Shown here: in pieces, positions 7,534 through 13,707 of the stretch | Position numbering within the stretch: the stretch's first letter is position 1 | Layout of the letters: every line of letters starts with the position of its first letter | Source: a virus | DNA: 37,869 bases | Reading direction: 5' to 3' (one strand) | Virus record (IMG/VR): IMGVR_UViG_3300046367_000068 | Location: 1-37,869 of that record | Made by a program: the position numbers and the translations under genes | Notes under the pieces: generated by a model | The model's input: only the letters and a program-made list of their open reading frames with translations | Databases searched by the model: none | What the model was told of the DNA's origin: nothing

Positions 7534-7771
7534 TCTTCAGAAGGTGAACAAACTCAAGACCCGTCACGGGTCAACTCAACTTTTTAAAGAAGGAGGCCAA
7601 ATCATGGCTACAAAGAACAACGGCATCACTACTGCCAAAATGGGTAAAGTCAAGACTGCTGCTCCAAGCAAAGACGGCATCGCTACCAAGGGTAAAACCA
7701 AGGGCAAGCAAGTCGTCATGAAGGGTGGCAAGCCACTCGGCATGTGCGGTGGTGGCAAAGCCAAGATGTAA
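7520..7771 (+). CDS. Small basic Gly/Lys-rich protein 1
   Basis: An 83-residue protein if started at ATG 7520, which overlaps the membrane-protein gene and has GGGGG at 7510-7514. The N-terminal KTRHGSTQLFKEGGQIM looks conserved-protein-like. A second in-frame ATG at 7604 (55 residues) has a very strong GAAGGAGG upstream, but those bases also encode KEGG. The body is Lys/Gly-rich (KGKTKGKQVVMKGGKPLG) and ends CGGGKAKM. No fold is recognised; a DNA-binding or packaged virion role is an inference from its charge and location in a run of similar genes. Which start is used is unresolved; both products may be made. Confidence 0.55.
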   Translation: MARADLQKVNKLKTRHGSTQLFKEGGQIMATKNNGITTAKMGKVKTAAPSKDGIATKGKTKGKQVVMKGGKPLGMCGGGKAKM

Positions 7772-7776
7772 TTGAC

Positions 7777-8055
7777 ATGATGGCCAGCCGAGGGATGGGG
7801 GCCGTGGCTCCCTCCAAGATGCCAAAGGCCACAACCATCGAACGCAAGGACGACCCGAACAAGGTCAAAGTCTTTGCCGAAGGTGGTAAGGTCAATGCCG
7901 CGGGCAACTACACCAAGCCGTCGCTTCGTAAGAAGATCGTGTCTCAGGTGAAAGCCGCGGCAACCCAAGGTACGGGTGCCGGCCAGTGGTCAGCACGCAA
8001 GGCACAGTTGGTGGCCAAGAAGTACAAGGCCGCCGGCGGCGGGTACAAGGACTAA
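7777..8055 (+). CDS. Small basic protein 2 with AEGGKV motif
   Basis: A 92-residue protein starting MMASRGMGAVAPSKMPKATT at 7777, five bases after the previous stop; the start at 7744 would overlap more and has no ribosome site. Residues 32-39 are VFAEGGKV, followed by NAAGNYTKPSLRKKI and GAGQWSARKAQLVAKKYKA. I recognise this combination (GxWSARKAQ, GGGYKD at the end) from uncharacterised phage proteins. About a quarter of residues are Lys/Arg. It lies in a run of small basic genes between head and connector genes. Function unknown; packaged DNA-associated protein is a hypothesis. Confidence 0.7.
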   Translation: MMASRGMGAVAPSKMPKATTIERKDDPNKVKVFAEGGKVNAAGNYTKPSLRKKIVSQVKAAATQGTGAGQWSARKAQLVAKKYKAAGGGYKD

Positions 8056-8056
8056 G

Positions 8057-8290
8057 ATGAAAGCACCGCAGAAGTCCCTGAAGGATTGGGGCGACCAGAA
8101 ATGGCGCACCAAGTCCGGCAAACCGTCTTCCAAGACGGGGGAGCGGTACTTGCCTGAAAAGGCCATCAAGTCCTTGAGTGCTGCGGAATATGCAGCTACC
8201 ACCAAAGCAAAGCGTGCAGGCAAAGCGGCGGGTAAACAGTTTGTTGCCCAGCCAAAGACAGTTGCAAAGAAAACAGCGAGGTTTCGGTAA
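8057..8290 (+). CDS. Small basic protein 3 (WRTKSGKPS family)
   Basis: A 77-residue protein from ATG 8057, one base after the previous stop. It carries DWGDQKWRTKSGKPSSKTG and GERYLPEKAIKSLSAAEYA followed by a strongly basic tail. I know this motif set from uncharacterised phage proteins (a DUF, possibly DUF6321; I cannot confirm the number). The Trp/Arg/Lys motif could bind nucleic acid, but no characterised homologue comes to mind. TAATG overlap with the next gene suggests coupled, equal production with its neighbours. Confidence 0.7.
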   Translation: MKAPQKSLKDWGDQKWRTKSGKPSSKTGERYLPEKAIKSLSAAEYAATTKAKRAGKAAGKQFVAQPKTVAKKTARFR

Positions 8291-8550
8291 TGGCAACTAA
8301 AAAGAAGACCCCCTCTTTGGCCGTAGGTCGCGGTGAAAAGCTGCCAGCGTCTAAGGGTGCTGGCCTTACAGCCAAAGGCCGAGCTAAGTACAACGCCGCT
8401 ACAGGCAGCAACCTCAAGGCTCCACAGCCCCAAGGCGGCGCGCGCAAGAAGTCGTTCTGCGCACGTATGTCCGGTATGCCCGGGCCAATGAAAGACGAGA
8501 AGGGCAAGCCCACTCGTAAAGCCGCGTCTCTGGCGCGATGGAAGTGCTAA
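8290..8550 (+). CDS. Small basic protein 4 (SFCARMSG family)
   Basis: An 86-residue protein whose ATG overlaps the previous stop (TAATG at 8288-8292). It contains GLTAKGRAKYNAATGSNLKAP and the motif KKSFCARMSGMPGPMKDEKG followed by TRKAASLARWKC. The SFCARMxG motif with two or three Cys recurs in small uncharacterised phage proteins as I recall. Cys at the SFCA site and the C-terminal WKC could bind a metal or form a disulfide. It is strongly basic like its neighbours. The next gene starts on the base after its stop. Function unknown. Confidence 0.7.
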   Translation: MATKKKTPSLAVGRGEKLPASKGAGLTAKGRAKYNAATGSNLKAPQPQGGARKKSFCARMSGMPGPMKDEKGKPTRKAASLARWKC

Positions 8551-9483
8551 ATGGCAAACACCTCTGGACTCACCGGTTTTAACCTAGACCTCACCGAACT
8601 GGTTGAGGAGGCGTTTGAACGCGTCGGTTCAGAGCTGCGCACGGGTTACGACCTCAAGACCGCACGTCGGTCTTTGAATCTTTTGTTCGCTGACTGGGCG
8701 AACCGCGGCGTGAACATGTGGACGTTTGAGCAGGGCACGATCAATCTCGTGCAAGGCCAAAGCACATACGCCCTGCCCGGTGATACCGTGGACCTGCTCG
8801 AACACGTGATTCGCACGCAGGCCAACCAACAGTCGAATCAGGCAGACCTGACAATCACGCGTATCAGCGTGTCGACGTACGCGACGCTCCCAAACAAACT
8901 GCAACAAGCCCGTCCAATTCAGGTGTGGGTGCAGCGTTTGGACAACCAGCAGTCGGCTACGGGAGGCACTCTTGCATCAACAATCACATCGACAGACACC
9001 ACGCTTACTGTCACAGACGCATCTGGACTACCGTCTACCGGTTTCATCAAGATTGACTCCGAGTACATCCAGTATGGGTACATCACAGGCAACACCCTGT
9101 ATAACTGCTTCCGTGGTCAGAACAACACAACCGCAGCGGCCCACACTTCTGGTGCCACCATCTACTGGGCCAAACTCCCAGCAGTGACCGTGTGGCCAAC
9201 ACCTGATGGCGCCCAGCAATATCAGTTCGTTTACTGGCGCATGCGCCGCGTGCAAGACGCCGGCGGCGGTGTGAACGTGATGGATGTGCCCTTCCGCTTT
9301 GTGCCGTGCATGACGGCCGGTCTGGCGTACTACTTGGCCATGAAGGTGCCCGGTGGTTTGGAGCGCTTGCAGGTGCTCAAGCAGCAGTATGACGAGGCAT
9401 GGACCACCGCTGCTCAGGAAGACCAAGAGAAGGCCGCCGTGCGCTTTGTGCCGCGTCAGCAGTTCATTGGGGGCGGGTACTAA
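8551..9483 (+). CDS. Head-tail connector, P22 gp4 / tail-tube A-like
   Basis: A 310-residue protein. Residues 1-130 are helical then beta, with RSLNLLFADWANRGVNMWTF and GQSTYALPGDTVDLLEHVI, which I recognise from P22 gp4-like head-completion or tail-accessory proteins. Residues about 135-206 are an inserted beta domain (TLTVTDASGLPSTGFIKIDS, then CFRGQNNT and HTSGA), a module widespread in phage virion proteins. The C-terminal part (RFVPCMTAGLAYYLAMK) returns to the helical adaptor pattern. Such proteins bind the portal ring and extend the channel toward the tail hub; a gp10-like hub is present at 23507. The insertion makes it longer than P22 gp4 (about 166 residues). Confidence 0.75.
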   Translation: MANTSGLTGFNLDLTELVEEAFERVGSELRTGYDLKTARRSLNLLFADWANRGVNMWTFEQGTINLVQGQSTYALPGDTVDLLEHVIRTQANQQSNQADLTITRISVSTYATLPNKLQQARPIQVWVQRLDNQQSATGGTLASTITSTDTTLTVTDASGLPSTGFIKIDSEYIQYGYITGNTLYNCFRGQNNTTAAAHTSGATIYWAKLPAVTVWPTPDGAQQYQFVYWRMRRVQDAGGGVNVMDVPFRFVPCMTAGLAYYLAMKVPGGLERLQVLKQQYDEAWTTAAQEDQEKAAVRFVPRQQFIGGGY

Positions 9484-9912
9484 GTGGGCAATCGGTTCTC
9501 ATCCGGCAAGAACAGCATCGCCGAGTGCGATCGCTGTGGCTTCCGCTTCAAACTGCATGAGCTTCGTCGTGAGGTCGTCAAGACCAAGAACTACGAGCTG
9601 TTGGTTTGCGGGCCGTGTTGGGACCCCGATCACCCGCAGTTGCAGCTGGGCATGTACCCGGTCGATGACCCTCAAGGTGTGCGCAACCCGCGTCCCGATC
9701 GCAGCTACGTTTCGTCTGGCACGACAGGCTTGCAGATCATCGACGGCAGCAGCACCAGCATTGATGCCCAAGGGTTCCAAGGTGAAGGTAGCAGGAACTT
9801 ACAATGGGGCTGGAACCCTGTTGGCGGCTCCAGCTTTTTTGATGATGCACTCACGCCAAACAACTTGGCATTGAGCGTGGAAATTGGTACAGTCAGTATC
9901 GTAACGACGTAA
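9484..9912 (+). CDS. Zinc-ribbon structural protein
   Basis: A 142-residue protein beginning at GTG 9484, immediately after the connector stop; no ATG fits before the first Cys pair. CDRC (Cys15, Cys18) and CGPC (Cys42, Cys45) form a four-Cys zinc ribbon, followed by WDPDHPQLQLG and VRNPRPDRS. This CxxC-x23-CxxC-WDxxHPQ arrangement is common in uncharacterised phage genes near connectors. The remaining 75 residues are low-complexity Ser/Gly. It could stabilise the connector or bind DNA at the vertex; no characterised relative is known to me. Seen: the Cys pairs. Inferred: role. Confidence 0.75.
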   Translation: MGNRFSSGKNSIAECDRCGFRFKLHELRREVVKTKNYELLVCGPCWDPDHPQLQLGMYPVDDPQGVRNPRPDRSYVSSGTTGLQIIDGSSTSIDAQGFQGEGSRNLQWGWNPVGGSSFFDDALTPNNLALSVEIGTVSIVTT

Positions 9913-9922
9913 GGAGCCGATC

Positions 9923-10114
9923 ATGGCAAAAATGGAAAAGGCCGACTTGGCCCAAGACAAGAAAATGATTAAGGCTGCTGTGGGCAAGCATGAGAAAAAC
10001 ATGCACCCCGGTAAGACCCCAACCAAGCTGCGCGCGGGCGGCAAGACCAACAGCGACATGCTGAAAATGGGTCGTGGTTTGGCCAAGATTGCCAACCAAA
10101 AATCGAAAGGTTAA
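9923..10114 (+). CDS. Small basic protein 5
   Basis: A 63-residue protein with AAGGAG 6 bases before ATG 9923. About a third of residues are Lys/Arg, with DKKMIKAAVGKHEKNMHPGK and RAGGKTNSDMLKMGRGLAK. It is helical and highly charged at the N-terminus. It matches no characterised family I know, but the type (tiny, basic, GGKT/MGRGLAK) is frequent in phage structural regions. It belongs to the second run of small basic genes, separated from the first by the connector and zinc-ribbon genes. Confidence 0.7.
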   Translation: MAKMEKADLAQDKKMIKAAVGKHEKNMHPGKTPTKLRAGGKTNSDMLKMGRGLAKIANQKSKG

Positions 10115-10116
10115 TT

Positions 10117-10365
10117 ATGGCCAAGATCAACAACAAGCCTGCTTCTGCGTACGCCAAGCCCCACACCATGGGTGGCAAGACCGTGACGGTTAAAAGTGTC
10201 GCGGCTGGCGTTGAGAAGAACAACACCAAGGCCAACAAAGACATGAATGTGTCTTCAGCCAACCGCCACAGCAACGACTACAAAGGCACCAAGACTTCGG
10301 GCATCAAAATCCGTGGCACAGGTGCAGCAACCAAGGGTTTGCTCGCAAGAGGCCCCATGGCATAA
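10117..10365 (+). CDS. Small basic protein 6 (GAATKGLLARGPMA tail)
   Basis: An 82-residue protein from ATG 10117, two bases after the previous stop, with AAAGG at 10105-10109. It is rich in Lys, Asn, Thr and Gly and ends TSGIKIRGTGAATKGLLARG-PMA. That ending, KTxGIKxRGxGAATKG followed by ARGPMA, is a tail I recognise from small uncharacterised phage proteins. Little predicted secondary structure. As with the other small basic genes, a nucleic-acid-associated or packaged role is only a hypothesis. The homing endonuclease gene begins two bases after its stop. Confidence 0.7.
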   Translation: MAKINNKPASAYAKPHTMGGKTVTVKSVAAGVEKNNTKANKDMNVSSANRHSNDYKGTKTSGIKIRGTGAATKGLLARGPMA

Positions 10366-10367
10366 GC

Positions 10368-11039
10368 ATGAGCACTCCCGTTGCCATCTACAAAATTGTC
10401 AATGCCTTAAACGGCAGGATGTACATCGGGCAGTCGGTAAACCCATCTTACCGAGCCAAACGACATTTTTGGAAAAACAGCGGTTGTGTAAAACTCCGCC
10501 GCGCAGTTGAAAAGTATGGGCGGGATAGCTTTAGTTTTTCCGTGCTTTGTTGGTGCGCCGATAAAGCAGACGCTAACGAAATCGAAGAGCTGTTGATTAC
10601 ACTGGGCGATACGCGGGTTAGTGGCTACAACATCACGCCGGGCGGGTTTGGTACAGGCGCTGGGGAAGACAATCCTTTCTTCGGTAAGTCGCACACTGCC
10701 GAGCTTAAAGCCAAACTAGCAGCCAAAAAACTTGGCAAACCAATGGCAGCTACCACACGGGAAAAGATTGCAAACGCAAACCGCAACCGTACAATGTCGG
10801 AAGCCACGAAAGATAAGCTACGCGCAAGGGAAAAATCGGAGTTGTGCAGTGAACGTACAGCAGCCGCAAACAAAGCCCGTGTGTGGAGTGAAGAATCAAA
10901 AGCAAAGCTAGTTGCGTACAACACAGGACGAAAGATGTCGGAAGAAACGAAAGCCAAAATTGCAGCCGCAAACAAAGCGCGTGTCTGGACGTCGGAGTCT
11001 AGGGCAAAGCTTGCCTTGTCTAGAACTAAGGTGGCCTAA
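10368..11039 (+). CDS. GIY-YIG homing endonuclease with NUMOD3 repeats
   Basis: A 223-residue protein. The N-terminal nuclease domain has IYKI (residues 7-10) and YIG (19-21), then conserved Arg/His near 29-33, and NEIEEL at 70-75 supplying the metal-binding Glu (E73). From about residue 107 on, helical NUMOD3-type DNA-binding repeats recur: GKSHTAELKAKLAAKKLGK, MSEATKDKLRA, WSEESKAKLVA, MSEETKAKIAAANKARVW, TSESRAKLALS. Such free-standing endonucleases cut homologous genomes lacking them and spread by repair. It sits with only 2 and 1 bases to its neighbours, within the virion array. The N-terminal half looks more A/T-rich than the neighbours, consistent with recent arrival. Target site unknown. 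Confidence 0.93.
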   Translation: MSTPVAIYKIVNALNGRMYIGQSVNPSYRAKRHFWKNSGCVKLRRAVEKYGRDSFSFSVLCWCADKADANEIEELLITLGDTRVSGYNITPGGFGTGAGEDNPFFGKSHTAELKAKLAAKKLGKPMAATTREKIANANRNRTMSEATKDKLRAREKSELCSERTAAANKARVWSEESKAKLVAYNTGRKMSEETKAKIAAANKARVWTSESRAKLALSRTKVA

Positions 11040-11040
11040 C

Positions 11041-11745
11041 ATGACCTACGACGAACTTTACGCAAACATTCAGGCGTATTTAGAAAATACGTTCCCTGAT
11101 ACGTACCTTGCTGACGGAGGCACTGTTGATACTGAAACCCAGATCAACACCTTCATCAAGCAGGCGGAGCAGCGCATCTACAACACGGTGCAGTTTCCTT
11201 CGTTGCGTAAAAACGTCACAGGCGTGACCGCCCTGAACAACAAGTACCTGTCTTGCCCCGGCGACTTTTTGGCCACGTATTCGTTGGCTGTGATTGATGC
11301 CACGGGTGCGTATGAGTACTTGTTGAACAAGGATGTGAACTTCATCCGTCAGGCGTATCCGCAGCCGACCGACACGGCCATTCCAAAGTACTATGCATTG
11401 TTTGGCCCGACCACAACAAACGACCCAAACCCTACGATCACAAACGAGCTGTCGTTTATCCTTGGCCCAACGCCAGATGCAAACTACAACGTAGAGCTGC
11501 ACTATTACTACTACCCAGAGTCGATCGTGACCGCGGGTTCTACTTGGTTGGGCGACAACTTTGACAGCGTGTTGCTGTACGGTTCTCTGGTTGAGGGTTA
11601 CACCTTCATGAAGGGTGAGCCTGATTTGATCGCTGGGTACGACGCCAAGTACAAAGAAGCACTTGGTTTAGCCAAACGTCTGGGCGACGGCATGGAGCGT
11701 CAAGACGCTTACCGTTCTGGGCAATACAGACAGGCCGTTCAATGA
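11041..11745 (+). CDS. Connector/adaptor protein, tail-tube A-like
   Basis: A 234-residue protein from ATG 11041 (the longer frame from 10912 lies inside the endonuclease gene). It starts MTYDELYANIQAYLENTF, then FIKQAEQRIYNTVQFPSLRK, KYLSCPGDFLATYSLAVID, PKYYALFG, SFILGPTPDANYNVELHYYY and LLYGSLVEGYTFMKGE. I recognise this order from phage adaptor proteins related in fold to HK97 gp6 / T7 gp11: a helical bundle that fits under the portal plus a beta domain. With the gp4-like protein at 8551 there would be two connector layers. The gene stop overlaps the next ATG (ATGA). Confidence 0.75.
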   Translation: MTYDELYANIQAYLENTFPDTYLADGGTVDTETQINTFIKQAEQRIYNTVQFPSLRKNVTGVTALNNKYLSCPGDFLATYSLAVIDATGAYEYLLNKDVNFIRQAYPQPTDTAIPKYYALFGPTTTNDPNPTITNELSFILGPTPDANYNVELHYYYYPESIVTAGSTWLGDNFDSVLLYGSLVEGYTFMKGEPDLIAGYDAKYKEALGLAKRLGDGMERQDAYRSGQYRQAVQ

Positions 11746-12170
11746 CAATCGCACAAGGCGCAACAAACACATTCAAGGTTGGGCTGCCATCGGGCACGTT
11801 CAACTTTAACTCTGGCTCGTTCAAGATCGCGCTGTACACCGGCGCAGCTTCAATCAACCAAGACACACCCGCGTACACCACAACAGGTGAGGTTGTAGCT
11901 TCGGGCTACACCGCAGGCGGGGAAACGCTGACCGTTACGCAGGTGCCTACAATTGGCAGCCAGTCTGGTAACGCCACGGTGTATTTGTCTTTTGCCAACG
12001 TGACTTGGACTTCCTCGCTGACCGCTCGCGGCGCGTTGATTTATCAGGTTGGTGGCGGTAACCCATCTGTGTGCGTGCTGGACTTCGGTGCGGACAAGAC
12101 CTCGACCACAACTTTCACGGTGCAGTTCCCTGCTGCCACCAACACGGCGGCAATCATCCGCATTGCGTAA
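11742..12170 (+). CDS. Virion structural protein, beta-rich
   Basis: A 142-residue protein with ATG in the preceding stop (ATGA 11742-11745). It contains FKIALYTGAASINQDTPAYT and GEVVASGYTAGG, a pattern I recognise from a widespread uncharacterised phage structural family, then beta strands rich in Thr and Val. Few charged residues and no catalytic motif. Location between the adaptor and a larger beta-rich protein suggests a tail or head-completion component. Function inferred from context. Confidence 0.7.
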   Translation: MTIAQGATNTFKVGLPSGTFNFNSGSFKIALYTGAASINQDTPAYTTTGEVVASGYTAGGETLTVTQVPTIGSQSGNATVYLSFANVTWTSSLTARGALIYQVGGGNPSVCVLDFGADKTSTTTFTVQFPAATNTAAIIRIA

Positions 12171-12180
12171 GGAGCAACAA

Positions 12181-12759
12181 ATGTCTTTAGAAAAAGCAAA
12201 ATCCACAGACTTGGTTTCCGCCGGTCTCCAAGCCCGCACTGGCTCCAGCGAGCGTACAAAAGCTGGGGGTGTGTTCCACGTCCAATGCTTGGACAAAGAC
12301 GGTAACGTCAAGTGGGAAGAAACAACCCATAACCTCGTGGTGAACGAAGGTTTGCAGAGCATGAACACCCAGTATTTCAAGGGTAGCGCGTACACAGCTG
12401 CGTTCTACCTTGGATTGATTACCGGCCCGGGCTCAGGTACTTCTTACGCTGCTGGTGACACCTTGGCTTCACACGCTGGCTGGACTGAGTTCTCCAACTA
12501 CTCCGGCGCACGCAAGGCCGTGACTTTCGGTACGGCTACAACGGCTGACCCGTCGGTGATCGACAACTCTGCTTCGGTTTCTCAGTTCACCATTTCTGGT
12601 GGTGGGGGCACTGTGGCTGGCGCGTTCTTGTGTACGGTGTCTAGCGGCACTTCGGGCGTTTTGTTCTCCGAGGCCGACTTCCAGTCCCCCGGCGACCGCG
12701 TGGTTGTCGCTGGCGACACACTGAACGTCACTTACACATTCAGCTTAGACGCTGCCTAA
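12181..12759 (+). CDS. Virion structural protein, beta-rich
   Basis: A 192-residue protein from ATG 12181 behind AAGGAG (12169-12174); the upstream part of the frame is within the previous gene. It begins MSLEKAKSTDLVSAGLQART, then GGVFHVQCLDKDGNVKWEET, HNLVVNEGLQSM and YLGLITGPGSGTSYAAGD. The second half is Ser/Thr/Gly-rich beta structure ending DTLNVTYTFSLDAA. The NLVxNxGLxxM segment is familiar from uncharacterised tail-associated proteins. No enzyme motif. It closes the connector module before the fibre genes. Confidence 0.7.
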   Translation: MSLEKAKSTDLVSAGLQARTGSSERTKAGGVFHVQCLDKDGNVKWEETTHNLVVNEGLQSMNTQYFKGSAYTAAFYLGLITGPGSGTSYAAGDTLASHAGWTEFSNYSGARKAVTFGTATTADPSVIDNSASVSQFTISGGGGTVAGAFLCTVSSGTSGVLFSEADFQSPGDRVVVAGDTLNVTYTFSLDAA

Positions 12760-12762
12760 GCG

Positions 12763-12778
12763 CGGGGGGATGACCCCG
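12763..12778 (+). promoter_or_regulatory. Hairpin over the ribosome site of the 12778 gene
   Basis: CGGGG 12763-12767 pairs with CCCCG 12774-12778 around a 6-base loop. The 5' arm and the loop together contain the only Shine-Dalgarno-like stretch (GGGGGGA, to 12770) for the GTG start at 12778, whose first base closes the stem. No T-tract follows, so it is not a standard terminator. It could reduce translation of the repeat protein. Confidence 0.35.
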
Positions 12779-13698
12779 TGCTAGGGTATGTTCCACTCTC
12801 CGCAGCGCCGTTTGACGTATCAAGCCTAGGTGTACTGTACGACTCCGCTGTATCGGAGTCGGTGGTTGCTTCGGTCTTGGCGTCAGCACGTGCGGACTTT
12901 CTGGTATCTACCACAGACACGGCTACAGCAACAGACACCGCCAACGCGGCTGGTTCTGTCTTCAACCCCCCAATTAACGAGGCAGCCACAGGCACAGACA
13001 CCGTAGTTGTAGCGCCGTCCGATTTCAGTGCGACAGTATCCGACGCGGCCACAGGTTCAGAAACAGCGGTAGCACTTGTAGATTTCAACGCAGCTGTAGT
13101 GGACAGCGTTACAGGCGCGGACTTTGTTGCAACCCTTGTGACTTGGGCGACTGCCGTAGCAGAGACAGCCACAGCCAGTGAGACTTTCCAAGCCTTTGCT
13201 GCCTACCTTGCAGCCGTAACGGAAACTGCAACGGGCTCCGACACCAACGTCGCCGCCATCTCGTACCCAGTCAGTGTTTCTGAAAGCGCGGCAGCTTCTG
13301 AAGCTGTTGCAGCGCAGCTCGCATTTGCCGTTGCCTTGTCTGAGTTAGCCACAGCCTCCGACTCCACGACGGTGGCCCCGTCGATCTTTAACGCGGTGGT
13401 TACAGACACCGTTCAAGCCGTTGATTCGATCTTGGCATACGCAGTGTTTGTTGCTAACATACAGGCGGGGGCAACAGCCGCAGACAGCATTGTTGGCGCG
13501 TTTTTGTGGAATGTAATCAATGACGCCCAAGCCGCTGGGTGGGTCAATGGTGGCGATGCACAGGCGGCTGGCTGGGGTAGTTTGAACACGGCGCAAGCAC
13601 CCGGATGGGCGATAATCCAAGACAGTCAAACGGCATCGTGGGATGAAGTTAACAACGCTCAACCCCCTAGCTGGCAAGTTGCCAAGACACAGACGTAA
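12778..13698 (+). CDS. Two-tier repeat protein, probable fibre-associated
   Basis: A 306-residue protein starting at GTG 12778; no in-frame ATG lies nearby. Residues about 25-245 are degenerate repeats of roughly 21-30 residues built on a pattern like F-x-A-x-V-x-D/E-x-A-T-G/A-S/T-D/E, for example FSATVSDAATGSETAVALVD and FNAAVVDSVTGADFVATLV. From residue about 247 a different 11-12 residue repeat follows: DAQAAGWVNGG, DAQAAGWGSLN, TAQAPGWAIIQ, DSQTASWDEVN, NAQPPSWQV, each with a central Trp. The protein is acidic and Ala/Thr-rich. It opens the fibre module, and the Trp repeats may cap or join fibres. Function is not known. Confidence 0.65.
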   Translation: MLGYVPLSAAPFDVSSLGVLYDSAVSESVVASVLASARADFLVSTTDTATATDTANAAGSVFNPPINEAATGTDTVVVAPSDFSATVSDAATGSETAVALVDFNAAVVDSVTGADFVATLVTWATAVAETATASETFQAFAAYLAAVTETATGSDTNVAAISYPVSVSESAAASEAVAAQLAFAVALSELATASDSTTVAPSIFNAVVTDTVQAVDSILAYAVFVANIQAGATAADSIVGAFLWNVINDAQAAGWVNGGDAQAAGWGSLNTAQAPGWAIIQDSQTASWDEVNNAQPPSWQVAKTQT

Positions 13699-13707
13699 AG
13701 GTAGCCA

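Noticed and set aside
10912-11040. Fusion of the endonuclease region with the adaptor protein
   Set aside because: The upstream extension of the adaptor frame is a shadow of the NUMOD3 repeats; the endonuclease stops at 11039 and the adaptor has its own ATG at 11041.
12049-12180. Longer start for the 12181 gene
   Set aside because: The extension lies within the preceding structural gene and is Cys/Arg/Ser-rich shadow sequence; ATG 12181 has AAGGAG.
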